Source: Lichina pygmaea (Eukaryota > Ascomycota > Lichinomycetes > Lichinales > Lichinaceae). Taken from it: a DNA stretch of 64,000 nt. A program made the translations under genes and the position numbers. The DNA lies in the NCBI GenBank assembly GCA_963422465.1, contig OY730175.1:1488001-1552000 (forward strand). Reading direction: 5' to 3'. Below the pieces are notes generated by a model. It was not told the origin of the DNA, did no database searches, and worked only from the letters and a program-made list of their open reading frames with translations. Of this stretch, positions 43,053 to 55,167 are shown in pieces (position 1 is the stretch's first letter; the number at the start of each line of letters is the position of its first letter).

Positions 43053-46000
43053 CTTTGAAGACCCTCAAGGATGAGTACCTCAGGAGCAACCAACCCCAAC
43101 TTCCCAGATGGAAAGATTAGCGTCACCAAGCCAGACCTGTTCTACAGTGAAAGAAACAAGGTTGACGACTGGCTCATGCAACTTCAAGTCTACTTTCAAT
43201 TCCAACCAGAGATGAGACTGCCTAAAGAAAAGTGGCTACTCTTTGCAACCACTTACATAAGAGACAATGCCCACTGATGGATTAAGCCTTATGTCAACAA
43301 ACATCTCTCAGGAAACAGAGATCACAACAGCACATCAGAATAGATGACAAAATAGACATGATTCAAGGACAAGATCAAAAGAATCCTTGGACTATCTAAC
43401 AAAGACAAAGTGGCTACACAAATAATCTAGCACATTAAGTAACAACACTCAGCCGCAGAGTATACCACACAGTTCAAACAATACTCAGTACTGACTGACT
43501 GGGATAACAACACTCTGATAGTCATGTACTGACATGGACTCAAGGAAAACATGAAGGACAAGATCACCTTTGACAGACAAGCAGTCAACACACTGGATGA
43601 GCTCATCGCACAAGCAATCAACATTGACGACAAGTTATTCAAGCAAGCAATGGAGAAGTACCATGACAGAAGATACAGCCACCCCACATAGCATGTGAGC
43701 AACCACTACAAGCCACCTAACAAGGCACCACCACATAATCCATATGGCTATGCACCCATGGAACTAGATGCAGTCCACCACAGGAGAAGATTCACAAAGG
43801 GAAGAAACAACAAAAAGAGGAAAGCACTGAAGTGCTATGCCTGTGGCAAGCTAGGCCACATGGTGAAAGACTGTTGTTCAAAGAATAAGGTGCACTGACA
43901 GCAACTTAATACGCTTGATGGAGACTGGAATGTCATCAAGCCAGAGGACCCACCAGGAGAGGCCCAGCTATCCCTCGAACAATAGGATGATTACAACCAA
44001 ACACTTGAAGCAGCCTACCAACTGGTAACATCAGGAGGTAAGGACCTACCAGAACAGACAGGTCAGGACAAGGGACAGGAGCTCTTAACCACCTCTGATG
44101 GGGACTGAGACAAACCTGTGTCTATCAAAGAAGAAATACCACAAGGAAGCTATACTTACAGCATGGACCCACAAAACTTACGGCATGGTGAACTACAGTG
44201 GAGGTTCTGCACAAAACACTACTGCACCTACCATGAACAACTACAAAGGTACGGAGGACATTCACCCTACCACGCCACCTGCCACAAGCATTAGGTCAAT
44301 TGCGAGAAGGATGTGTGTGAGATCCACCTTTGGGACAAACACAAACATACCACATTCTCCGGGCACACACATGATTGGCACGAATACCTCATGTTCCTAC
44401 AGCAAGGCAACAACAACAACTGCTACATCAACAATTGGCAGTACTGCCTCAGACCCAGATGTGACAAGCATCAGCAAGACAAATTCATGAATAGATTCCT
44501 CAGGACTGATGGGAAGGGCTAGACCTATTGCCCAGTCAGTGGAAAAACACTTCAATCAGGAAAAGACTGAACTCCCTTGTCAAGGGGTGACATCAGGAGC
44601 TCAACCACATGACCCCTAGCAACACAAAGCACCTGTGATTATCTGTGTCACTACACACCAACACGCCAGTACAGACATACACACTTGTTGATTCTGGAGC
44701 CAGCGGAAACTATATTTCAAGACAACTTTACAACACTCTCAGCACTGGAAAAAAACACAAGCAGCAGCCCTACCAGCTCACGATGGCAAATGGACAGACA
44801 GAGCTAGTCTGCCATAAGACGCAGCCAATGGAAATAGTTACCGGACACTATACTGAAAGGATCCACCTTGATATTGTCAAGTTGGCCACTCAGGATATCT
44901 ATTTAGGGATGCCTTGGCTAAAGAAGCACAACCCAGTTGTTAACTGGAGGACAGGAGTACTCACATTTAGGAACTGCACTAACAACACAGCTCAGACCTG
45001 TTACCAGCCGCAGAAGGTGTGGACAGATGAGGGAAGGAGTCCTCAGTGGAATCTCACTGACAGAAAGGACAACTCTCAAGAGAAGAGGTCCACCTTGACA
45101 GGCACACCCCAGAACCAGGTGGCCAAACAGTCAGAGATGAAGAGAGAGGAAGTTGTTAACTCTCTGGAGATCTCTGAAAAGTACTGACCTGGGTATGATA
45201 GCCTCTTTCAGGAAGAGACAACAATAGCAGTGTTGCCTAAGCACTAACCTTGGGATCATGAGATCAAGTTGCAACCAGGGACAGAGCCAGGATTTGGACC
45301 AATTTACCAGTTATCAGAGAAAGAGCTCCAAGTACTTTGCAAGTACCTGGAGGAAAACCTGAAAAAGGGTTTTATTCAAGAATCTCAATTGCCAGCAGGA
45401 TACCCAATACTATTTGCACTAAAGAAAGACAGAAGTCTTCAACTTTGTGTGGATTACAGGAAACTCAACAACATTACTATCAAAAACCAATATCTGTTGC
45501 CAAATGCGAACAAATTGTGGGACAGGATCAGCCAAGCTACAATCTTCACTATGCTAGACTTGAAAGGAGTATACAACCTGATACACATGAAAAAAGGAGA
45601 AGAATGGAAGACAGCCTTTAGAACCTGATACAGACACTACAAGTATCTGGTTATGCTATTCAGACTCATGAATGCACCAGCAACATGTCAAGCATTGATC
45701 AACAACATCATCAGAGCACACCTGGACTAAACAGCTATCACCTACCTAGACAACATTCTTGTCTACTCAAACACATAACAGGAATATACCAAACATGTGA
45801 AGGATGTTCTACAATACCTACAAGAGGCAGGGCTCAAGCTCAACCTGAAGAAATACAAGTTCAACAAACTGGAAGTTGAATTCCTCAGATACATCATAGG
45901 AATCAAAGGGATCAAGATCAACTCTGAGAAAATCAAAGTGATTCAGCAATAGCCAACACTGACATCAGTTAAGGAAGTACAAGCCTTCCTAGGATTTGCC

Positions 46001-48394
46001 AACTTCAACTGACAGTTCATCAAGAACTACTCACAGACAGCAACACCACTGACAGAACTCACAAAGAAGGACATGGAGTACTGGTGGATGGAGAAATAAC
46101 AAAAAGTATTCCAACAGCTCAAGAACACTTACACCAAGAAACCAGTTCTCCTCAACTTCAAGACAGGCCAACTGACACAAATCAAGACAGATGCTTCAGA
46201 TCAGGCAGTGGGAGCATGTCTATACTAATAGGCAGACAGTAAGTGGCATCCAGTTGCCTACTACTCACGCAAAATGTCATAAGTAGAACAAAACTATGAT
46301 ATCCACAACAAAGAACTACTGGCAGTTGTCAACATACTGGAATATTGGAGAGTGTATGCGGAAAGCAGTTCTGAACTCACTATTCTCACAGACTACAAGA
46401 ATCTGACAATATTCACAACAACAAAGAAGCTGAACAGACAACAAGTCAGATAGGCTGAACTCCTAGGGCAACACAAGTTCAAGATCTTGTACACCCCCGG
46501 ACAGAACAATAGGAGAGCAGACACACTACACCAACAAAAAGACCACATAGAAGATGATGAACACCAAGGAATAATCTTACAGCAGGACCAGCAAGGAAAC
46601 CTGGTACTTTGACCACAGATCAACAAGCTCACAGTAGAAGACACTGAAGAATTAATAAGGAACTACCACAACAACCCAGTACATAGTCACCCAGGAATCA
46701 CCAAAACCACAGACCTTATCCAACAGGCAGGGAACAATGTCATCAACCTCTGACAACATGTCATAAGCTACATCAGCAAGTGTCTACTATGCCAGAAAAA
46801 CAAACATGGAAGACATAAGCTATATAGAGAGGGACACCTGAACACAATACCAAGAGACTCTTGGGAAGACATATCAATAGACTTCATCACAAAACTACCC
46901 AAGTCCAAAGACCCAGTCACAGAAATCACCTACAACTCAATTATGGTGATTGTGGACAGATTCACAAAATACCTAATAGTAGTACTATTCAAGGAAACCC
47001 ACACAGCAGAGCAGTTGGGACACCTCCTACTAGACAGATTGGTCAGGGACCACAGAGTTCCAATCACAGTTATTACTGACAGAGATAAACTCTTCACATC
47101 TAACTACTGGAAAACAATCAGTGCAGCCATGGGAACAAAACCCAAGATGTCTACAGCCTATCACCCACGAACTGACAGCCAGACAGAGTGAGCAAACCAA
47201 GTCCTGGAGACTTATTTGCAGTATTACATCAACCAGACCCACAGCAATTAGGTACAATTATTACCAGTGGCACAGCTGGCAATCAACCAGCACAGATCAG
47301 ATTCAACAAAGGAATCACTATTCTTTGCCAATTTTGGACAACACGCAAACATCAGAATACCAAGCAAAGCTTCACCAAACACGGAGAAAGCACTCCAACA
47401 TGACAAGCTCCTACAACAAACACACACAATGATAAGGCATTACCTTCAAGAGACCTCAGAAAAGATGCAACACCAAATAGACAAAAAATTGAAAATGGCA
47501 CCTCAGCTGAAGAAGGAGGATAAAGTCTACCTTCTCACAAAAAATTGGAAAGTCAAGAAACCAAGAACAAAGAAACTAGACTATGTCAAGGTCAGACTAC
47601 TTTCAGTCAAAGAAAGAACTGGACTAGTCAACATCAGACTGCGACTACTGAGAGACACTTGGGTACACCCAAACTTTCATATCTCAATGATCAAATTAGC
47701 TGACCAGAGCACACCCTTGCAGGAAACATTTCATTACCAACCAGAGGAAGAACAGGAATTTGAGGTCAAACAGATCTTGAAGAGAAAAAGTCAGTGATAC
47801 CTTGTCAAGTGGAAAAACTACCCAGACTCAGAAAATACCTGGGAACCACTCAGGAACCTCGTGAACTGCCAGCTCCTCCTGCAGCAGTTCTGGCAGAAGC
47901 AGGACTGAACAGCTCGGCCTGCAGTGCAGACGTGTCAATGACTGTCGCTGACAAGTCTTCACCATCTGCCTCCATTTCAGCAACAAGGCACTGGAGCTTC
48001 TTCTTTGCTTGACTCTCAGCACCTTCAAGAACCTTTCACTTTCAGGACACACAAGCCTGCAGCTTGGCAAGCTGCTCAACAAGAGTATCCTGCTTGGCCT
48101 CATCAACAGCCAAATCCTCGCAAAGGTTATCTCAGGTCATGTTCAGCAACTCCCAAGAAAGCGACACACAGGACTTCCCATGACAAGTGCATTCAGCACA
48201 CTTCAACTTATTGTTGTCGTCAGATATTTGGAAGCAGGGCTTGTGGTTTAAAACACAGAAGTCACACAGAGCAAGCGATACAAAGTTATAATCACAGATC
48301 TGGGCTACCAGTTGTTTTCAGTAAGTAGAGGCACGTGATTTCGCAGACATACTCAAGAATTCATCAGGACAATGAATGAAGAAGAGGAGGGTAG

Positions 48395-49294
48395 TGTTAC
48401 AACCCCTGGGATGGGAGCCACTTATTTATAGGCAATCAGGCTGCGGGCCAGACAAGAGAACACTATGGAAGTCAAGTGACCAACCAACAAGGGATCACAT
48501 AACTGTCAAGACACACACAGGTGGCTTGACACAGTATGCATGAAGCATCAAGACAATCTCACCAGTCTTGATGCAGAATGCAGGAAGCATCAAGACAATC
48601 TCACCAGTCTTGACGCAGGGTGCATAACATGGTGGGACTGTCAAGACAATCTCACCCGTCTTGACATCAAGACTGTCAAGACAATCTTGATCATCTTGAC
48701 AGGCCAGCACTATATAGTCTGGTGATTTTTATTTATTTTATTTGATTCTTACACTGATAGTAGCTTTTCAGCCATGCAGATCTTCTAGCTAAGAGTGATT
48801 TTCTTCAGAAAACCTTTAGAGGAATAAAAACTGAAGACTGGGGGTGACTAGAGGATGTAGCAAAAGGAAATCTTGTAGTGACTGGTAGAAAGAAAACTTC
48901 TAGATATTAGAGTGTGAATAGTGGAGTTTGAAAGCCAGATTAAACTGGTTCAGTCTTTTCAAAGACATGAACCAGTATAGAAACTTCTGTAGAAGCTCTG
49001 GGTTTGAAATAATAGAAGTGAAATCTTGAGAATTAAAAGGAGCTTGCTGTCTTTGGCATAGTCTGGTGATAGTTTCCTTATAGAACAATTGTCTTCAACT
49101 CATGTTGTGATCCAGACAACTAGATCTACTTCAATACAATCTTGTACGAAGCCACTGATCAGGTGTGATCACCACCATGTTCCACCAAACCCCTTCACAC
49201 TCCTTGACACTCGTCTCCTGCGAGAACCAACCTGCCTTCCACCTCTCGCCCTAATCCTATACTCAGATAGGACAGTACAGTACAGACCGCAACA
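48395..49294 (+). repeat. element III 3' LTR, interrupted by LINE G
   Basis: Same family as the solo LTR at 28801-29776; about three repeat units near 48535-48700. A TATA-like CCTATAAATAAG lies on the minus strand at 48421-48432. Confidence 0.88.
48727..49058 (-). mobile_element. LINE G, 5'-truncated copy in the 3' LTR of element III
   Basis: About 332 bp holding the ORF2 C-terminus and 3' UTR; duplication TAGTCTGGTGAT at 48715-48726 and 49059-49070. Confidence 0.9.
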
Positions 49295-49333
49295 AGCCAG
49301 AGGAACAGGACCTGCCAGAAGAAACCCAGGAAT

Positions 49334-49608
49334 TTATTTATTTTATTTATTTTATTCTTACACTGATTTAGCTGTAGAGCCATGCAGAACTTCTAGGTAC
49401 ATGTTTGTTTCTCCAGAAAACCTTTGGAGGAATAAAAACTGGAGCTTGGGAGAGACTAGGGAAAATCTTGTGGAATATGCAGTAGCTAAGGAAATTTGTA
49501 CATGTAGCTATTTGTTAAAACAAACAGTTGGCTTGGTAGAGCTTAGAAAGAGAGCTGGTGGGCTAGGTTGAACTGGTCAAGTCTTTTCAAAGACATAAAC
49601 CAGAAAAC
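49334..49608 (-). mobile_element. LINE E, 5'-truncated copy inside LINE A
   Basis: About 275 bp with the LINE 3' end on the minus strand; imperfect duplication around CCCAGGAAT (49325-49333 and 49609-49617). Confidence 0.82.
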
Positions 49609-49617
49609 CCCAGGAAT

Positions 49618-51554
49618 AGTAACTATCCCAAGAAGTCTCCAAGGAAGAAGTACAAGAGGTTCTAAAGAAGAAAAAACCTCTCAGCACAAGGCCAAGACAC
49701 TACCAAATGGATTTCTAAGAGTACTGGGAGACCTCTTCAACAAAAGAATTGCCAAGGTTTTGGAGACTTGCTGGAGACTGGAATACTTCCCAGACAGGTA
49801 CAAGTCAGCCAAGACAATCTGCCTAAGGAAACCTGGCAAGAGATCCTACTGTCAAGCAAAAGCATAGTGTTCTATAGCTCTCCTGAATATAATTGGGAAG
49901 CTAATAGAAGCTATTGCAGCTGCAAGACTAAGTGAACTAGGTGAGAAAGAAAATCTCTTGCCAGAAATCCAGATAGGATTCAGAAAAGAAAAATCAACAG
50001 AATCAGCACTTTTTCTTCTGACCTCCCAGGTAGAAAAAATCTGGAAAGAAGGAATGGTTGCTAGTCTTCTCTCTCTGGATATCTCTGGAGCCTATGACAG
50101 AGTCTTGCCAGAAGTTCTCAGAAAGATCCTAATTAAGAGAAAGATTCCAAAGTGGTTTGTATCCTAGATCTTTTCTTTCACTACTTCACACACTACCTCT
50201 CTTGTGTTTGATGACTCAGAGTCCCCCCAGTTCTCTATACACTGTGGAGTCTCTCAAGAATCATCTTTCTCTTCTATTCTATTTTTTTCTATATCTCAGA
50301 ACTGCACAATACTGTACACACCTCTGAGAAAGAAGTTTCAGTACTTGGTTTTGCAGATGACACTAATCTTCTTATATTCTTCTCTTCCTTGAAAAGCAAC
50401 CTTCTTAAGTTGAAGTCTACATATTCCAAATATCAGAACTGGGCAAGAAAACATAGTATGAGGTTTGCACCTGAAAAGTATAAACTTCTCTATTTTTCTA
50501 GAAGAAGAAGAGACAATCTTCAGCTCAGTCTAAGACTTGGAGAAGTGGTACTTCAACCAAAAGAAGAAGTACACATCTTGGGACTTTACTTTGACTCAAA
50601 ACTTGTCTGGAAAAAACACCAAAAAATCATGTCACAGAAAGTCTCTAAATATTTCTCAGCTTTATCCAGAACAACCTACTCTACTTGGGGACTACCAGTC
50701 CTAACAGTACATCATGTCTACACTGCTATACTAAGATCTTTTCTTAGCTATGTGGTAGGAGTCTGGTTCAATCCCCAAAAGAAACTCTCTAATATTATTT
50801 CATTATCTACTTTCCAAAATAAATATCTAAGAACTATAGAAGGTGTCTTTAAAGCCACTCCTATTTTCCTACTTAAATCAGAACTATTTCTACCCTCTCT
50901 AGACTTATACTTCAAGCTGAGAACAGCATGTTTTCTTTTATCTTTCTATTCAAACACACTACCCAACTCTCCTTCTACACTTCTCCACAAACTACAGTCA
51001 GATTTCCCTCTATGTTTCTTCTCTCAGAACAGCACCAAAGTCTCTGACAACTATTTCTCTGAACTGGAGAACAGTCTGGCTAGAACAACTAACTACTAGC
51101 CAAGACTTCTCAAAGAAAAGTCTACAGGAGGTTTTCCACAAAGAATAGGAAGCCAGATGGCAGGTAAGCAGAGGAAATTGTTCTGCTATTTGGGATATGT
51201 TCACCAGAAGGCCACAGAAGAAAAATCTTGATATCTTCAAAGATTTGAGAAAAACTGAGTCTAGTCTATTTCTTCAAATTCTGTTAGCAAGAATAGGACT
51301 GGCCAGTTTTCTTTTCAGAGCAAATGTCCCAGACTTTAACTTCTCTCTATGCACCTGTGGTTTTGGAGAAGAAACAGCCCAACACATCACTTTTTTCTGT
51401 AACAAACTTTCAAACCAAAGACAACAAGTCCAATTCTCTCTACAAGATTTCCCATCTATCTTATTCTCCTCCAAGCTACTTCCTAAACTTCTTTTCTGGT
51501 TTGTCTTTGAAAAGACTTGACCAGTTCAACCTAGTCCACCAACTCTCTTTCTGA
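49618..51554 (+). pseudogene. LINE A ORF2 remnant: reverse transcriptase and C-terminal zinc motif
   Basis: Open blocks in changing frames keep TLPNGFLRVLGD, GFRKEKSTESAL, SLDISGAYDRVLPE, the CGVSQESSFS block (a decayed PQGSPLS), FADDTNL in a shifted frame, HKAYTAILRS-like and KATPIFLLKSEL segments, and the zinc motif CTCGFGEETAQH near 51350. There are at least five stops or frame shifts, more than in LINE D and consistent with LINE A being the oldest. The N-terminal endonuclease half is missing. Confidence 0.87.
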
Positions 51555-51766
51555 GCTTTACCAAGTCAACTATTTGTTTTAACAAATAACTACATGTACA
51601 AATTTCCTTAGCTACTGCATATTCCTCAAGATTTTCTCTAGTCTCTCCCAAGCTCCAGTTTTTATTCCTCCAAAGGTTTTCTGGAGAAACAAACATGTAC
51701 CTAGAAGTTCTGCATGGCTCTACAGCTAAATCAGTGTAAGAATAAAATAAAAATAAAAATAAAAAA

Positions 51767-51779
51767 ATCAGCTTGATCA
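51767..51779 (+). repeat. target site duplication of founding LINE A (right copy)
   Basis: Identical to 14214-14226; marks the right edge of the nest. Confidence 0.93.
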
Positions 51780-52070
51780 ATTGCTCTTGGGTGATCAAGT
51801 CCCCAGGCTCATCTGACATCTTCTCTGGAAAGTGTTTCTCAAGGCAATCCTTGACCCAGTGGCCTGGGGAGCGATCTGACCAAAGTGGTTTGATACTGCT
51901 GCGGGCTTTTCTGCTCACCAAGCGTATAAATCTAACCTCATTTCCGCTATACGCCTCGTACGCATTCCAACGCAAAAGGGATCTGGGCCGTTGATGCGAT
52001 CTAAGGTGCATGTGGAGAAAAGACCACCGATCCATAGAGGCGCTGCACAGTGAGGGGCTACGACGGAGCG
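51780..52070. other. host DNA between the nest and the nucleoporin gene
   Basis: This stretch holds the 3' flank of the leftward nucleoporin gene. A minus-strand frame is open through here and would continue across the pre-insertion site; I recognise no family. Confidence 0.45.
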
Positions 52071-53428
52071 CTATTCGTCCTTGAGCCCGCACAGATCCGT
52101 CTGGAAGATGCGGTCCAGCCAGAAGCACACCCTCCAATAGACACTTGCCCTTGCGTAGTCGAACCTCCCGTCTTCGAGCTTTGGGATCTGGTCGACGAAC
52201 TTCGGGTTGCGGAAGAAGTCGCCAAAGGGGATGTACGACAGCAGGCCATCGAAGGTGCCTTGTCTCGGGAGAACGGCCTCTTCGGCCGGTCGTAGCTTGA
52301 CTTTCCGCGCCGTCGGGATCACTCTGCACACTTCGGTCTCGGTTGTCTCGGGCAGACGGGGCCCGCGGTAAGTCCCGTGTCGAGCCGTGGCCGTGGCCGC
52401 ATACTCGGTGACCGTCGCGGACGAAGCGGCGGATGAGGACAACGAGGACGTTGCTTGGTTGCTGGCGTTGGACGACGGAGCAGAAACCACGCTGAACGAC
52501 CTCGGAAGTGTCGAAGCTCGCCGTGAACCCTCGTCGGAGGGACCGGCGGTAGACGAAGACAAGAAACCGCTTGACAGATGAACGGGCACCTCTGCTGTGG
52601 ATCGAGGCTCGGAGAGTCCCGGTACGTCCGCGCCCTCTTGCCTCACGGGCGTTGGCTCGTCTCGATGGGGAGACTGCCCTCGGTACAGCTCGGCGCGAAC
52701 CAAGAACCCCTTGATCTCCAGCGGTGACGCTTCGAGCGCTCTCTCGGCTGCCTGGGTCGAGTTGAAGGTGACTTTGATCCAATGCTCGCCACCACGATAG
52801 ACGTTGGCTTTCAGGCGCTCCTCGGGCGTGAGGACTCGGGGAACTGGGTAGCTGGCTATCGTTCGGAACTTGTTGAATCCCATGGGCGAATCTCGAGGGT
52901 AGTCCTCGCAGACGTAACCGCCGCTAAGCTTTTCGAACCGGTCGATGGCCGCATACTGCTGCGTCGACTTGAAGCCGTAGAGGATGACTTCCGTCGGCTC
53001 CTTCTGGATGTGCAAGGCCGGAGCAGCGCTTGCCGGAGCTGCCGTTCCGACCGTCAAGGCCAGCCCGCCGGAAGCGGTGGTGTTGTATACGTTGCTTTGC
53101 GAACTAGACCGTGACCGAGATTGCTTCGGTGGCGACTGGTCCTTCGGGCCAGACTTTGCCAGGTCGTGCCTGAGCACTTCCCCAAAGTACGCGATATGAG
53201 GATCCTCCTTGTTCGCGGTAGGCGTGTGCTTCGTCCGAGTTCGGCCTCGCCGTGACTTTCCAAAGGGACCACTCTCGTCCGCATGCTTGCGTCTCTCGCT
53301 ACGATTCAGAGCAACATCAGCGGGATCTCCATGGTGACAGGACGAAACTAGGATATGACAGACTCGGCATTGACAAGACCGAAGGGTAGCCTCTTGCCAT
53401 CATCCTCGGACACGAATCGCATCTGCAT
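52071..53428 (-). CDS. NUP53: NUP53/NUP35-like nucleoporin (MPPN/RRM domain)
   Basis: Structural nucleoporin of the inner pore ring, binding Nup170/Nup155 and the membrane. Two exons, 53364-53428 and 52071-53298, flank a 65-nt intron (GTCTGT donor, CGTAG acceptor); the product is 430 aa. The N-terminus MQMRFVSEDDGKRLPFG resembles the start of fungal Nup53, then a basic SFG-like segment (GPFGKSRRGRTRT). The MPPN domain is at about 125-230 (EVILYGFKSTQQYAAIDRFE, GGYVCEDYPRD, GGEHWIKVTF). A Ser-rich linker follows, and the C-terminal amphipathic helix region ends FWLDRIFQTDLCG, the membrane-binding signature. The domain and C-terminus are certain; exon 1 is chosen for phase and family likeness and is less sure. 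It shares a 264-bp divergent promoter with FMP46. Confidence 0.9.
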
Positions 53429-53692
53429 GGTGATGGGGCAGCAATCTGTAGAGCAAGGTACAGGATTATGGGGGCTTGTGGCCGAAAACTTGACCGTGGC
53501 TGAAAGTGACTTTAGACGCGTTAAGCGCCACGACAGGGACACGCGGTCGGTTACCGTGACAACCGCCAGATTGGGCTGGGTCACGTGATCAACTTTAACT
53601 TGACGACATCCGACATCACTGCAAGTGACCGACGGACTGGGCCGGAAGAGAAGCTGGGATCTTCAGTCTACGGTACCTCTTAAGACCCCAAG
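53429..53692. promoter_or_regulatory. bidirectional promoter between NUP53-like and FMP46-like genes
   Basis: Only 264 bp separate the two divergent start codons, so 5' UTRs and promoter elements must overlap. No TATA box is clear. Confidence 0.6.
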
Positions 53693-54267
53693 ATGTTCGG
53701 ATGGGTGAGTCGCTCCTATCGCCCGTGTCTATAGAGGCCACAAAACTCACTGATTCTCTACAGGGCAAAACTCTCGATGTCATTACCCTGTTTCACAAAC
53801 CATCTTTGCAATCGTCGACGCGCCTGCTGGCTCTGTTGCAACGAGCTTCGATAAAGGCGAGTGACCCCGGGCAGAAAGCCAACATCAGAAGAACAGAATG
53901 GGACCTGGAGGTCACAGAGAAGAGCCCCACGTCGGATCAGCTCCGAAGCATATTGGAGTATGTCGGGGCGGGGAGAGCAGGTGATATCATGAGAGGTGCC
54001 AAGGATGAGGCGGATGCCATGAGGAGGCTGAAGGCGAAGCCGGGCGACTTCGTCTGGCCGCTGGTAAGGACGCTCTCGACCCTCCGGCCAGATGGCTTGA
54101 CTCACAACGTACGCAACAGACGGTGGATTGGAGCAACGGCCGTGTGGGTAAGCAGACCAATGACCTGGATAGCTGCTGACGATGGCGTAACTCTGACGAT
54201 CGACCCTTCAGTGACGGGTGAAGATACCTCTGAGATTCTCAAATTGCTGGAGTGGAATGGCAAATAA
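53693..54267 (+). CDS. FMP46: Fmp46-like mitochondrial redox protein (DUF1687)
   Basis: Small thioredoxin-fold protein of unknown substrate, mitochondrial in yeast. Four exons: 53693-53704, 53764-54063, 54120-54147, 54212-54267; introns of 59, 56 and 64 nt. The splices give MFGWGKTLDVITLFHKPSL at the start and TVDWSNGRV-VTGEDTSEILKLL at the end, both family hallmarks. The product is 131 aa, the usual size. The first exon codes only four residues. Reading straight through the introns also stays partly open, so the exon structure rests on family match. It is divergent from NUP53-like. Confidence 0.9.
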
Positions 54268-54511
54268 TTAGCATCGAAATGATAATACAGGGGTTATTGC
54301 GGTCGAGGAGGCCACCGACACGCCCATTGACCCCTGTTGATTGCTCTTTCTGCCGTGGGGCGGTGTCCAGGACCCTGTTACCACCGCGAAGACTTAACGT
54401 AGTCGGCGCAGGTGGGATGGCGGACAGCGTCAACACAACAGTGCCTGTGATCGTCGCCGTCAGAAGCGCGCCGAAGAAATGCAGGTAGAGTTGGCCATAT
54501 CTCTTTTGCAT
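54239..54511 (-). CDS. possible small membrane protein (hypothetical)
   Basis: A 90-codon frame starts at ATG 54511 with MQKRYGQLYLHFFGALL and a hydrophobic stretch (FFGALLTATITGTVVLTLSAI) that could be one membrane helix. The rest is unremarkable, and its 3' end overlaps the end of FMP46 on the other strand. No family is recognised; it may be chance or a first exon. Confidence 0.22.
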   Translation of the reverse strand: MQKRYGQLYLHFFGALLTATITGTVVLTLSAIPPAPTTLSLRGGNRVLDTAPRQKEQSTGVNGRVGGLLDRNNPCIIISMLIICHSTPAI

Positions 54512-55167
54512 TCGTTGCCACCGAGGGCTGGGAAGCTCTGCCCGGCTTCAACGTATGTTGAATTCATTGCAGAAGGGACCGAAAGGCTGTGAACATCAGG
54601 TTCTCATCGGAGGATGGGACGCTTGCTTCCTGAGCCAGGAAGATTCCTATCTTGATGCTTCGAGTTGTTGCGTCTTGGTGGACATGGGTGTCTGGGCAAT
54701 TTATGTAGATTATTATATAGTGGCATCTATGTCATTACTCTCTTCCCCTTGTTGTGTTCTTACTCTCCTGCTTGCAGCAAGAAAGCCTTTCTTCTTTGAT
54801 TCGGCGCGTGTAGCTGGCCCAGCTATTTTGCGGTTCTGTTCGTTTGTGGAGACCGATTTTATGGTCGCCTTGTAAACAAAGGGTGCTAGGGTGTCGTCGT
54901 CGTGGTTGCTATACACGATTGCGGGGGGTATGGCTTCTTCCATATAACACGTCGATGGTTGGGTTTTGCCTATAAATTCCTCGCCGCCATCTTCTCTCCC
55001 AATTTTCTTTCTTCCTCCAAACCATCTCCGCTCCCACACAATTGCCCCACATCTACATCTTGCTCAACAACAACCAACCGTCAATATCCATCACGCATCG
55101 CTGCCTTCCATTATCATTGCTCCGAGCATCCTTCAGCTTCTCGCTCGGAGCTACCGTTCTGCCCGAG
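54512..55167. other. intergenic; promoter and 5' UTR of the RRM gene
   Basis: A pyrimidine-rich leader precedes the start at 55168 (55000-55160). No gene is recognised. Confidence 0.55.

Larger units (their letters stand above)
42449..49294 (+). mobile_element. Element III: Ty3 chromovirus of a second family (fossil)
   Basis: The 5' LTR is 42449-43052 (604 bp). The 3' LTR is 48395-49294, which includes a LINE fragment. LTRs begin TGTTA and end GCAACA. Plus-strand parts: gag (43071-about 43690), CCHC knuckle (about 43840, CYACGKLGHMVKDC), protease (about 44690, VDSGASGNYIS), reverse transcriptase (45269-about 45990), RNase H (about 46080-46460), integrase (about 46660-47200), chromodomain (about 47750-47880). 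An opposite-strand reading region lies at about 48350-47880. It is broken, roughly a dozen or more interruptions. The sequences flanking the two LTRs come from different elements (W and LINE A) and there is no matching duplication. Confidence 0.9.
49295..51766 (+). mobile_element. LINE A, 3' part (reverse transcriptase to tail)
   Basis: Starts inside ORF2 upstream of the reverse transcriptase, immediately after the 3' LTR of element III. It ends with the tail AAAATAAAAATAAAAATAAA, followed by the 13-bp duplication also present at 14214. That makes it the 3' half of the LINE whose 5' UTR is at 14227. LINE E is inserted at 49334. Confidence 0.9.

Noticed and set aside
20831-49294. Classical RIP as the main cause of decay in the nest
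   Set aside because: The visible bias is loss of CpG with CpA still common; counts would be needed to settle it.
51526-52782. A 418-codon minus-strand open frame
   Set aside because: Its right part is another frame of the NUP53-like gene and its left end runs into LINE A; no coherent protein.
55042-55167. Upstream extension of the RRM protein
   Set aside because: The frame is open but has no ATG before 55168; the leader is pyrimidine-rich like a 5' UTR.
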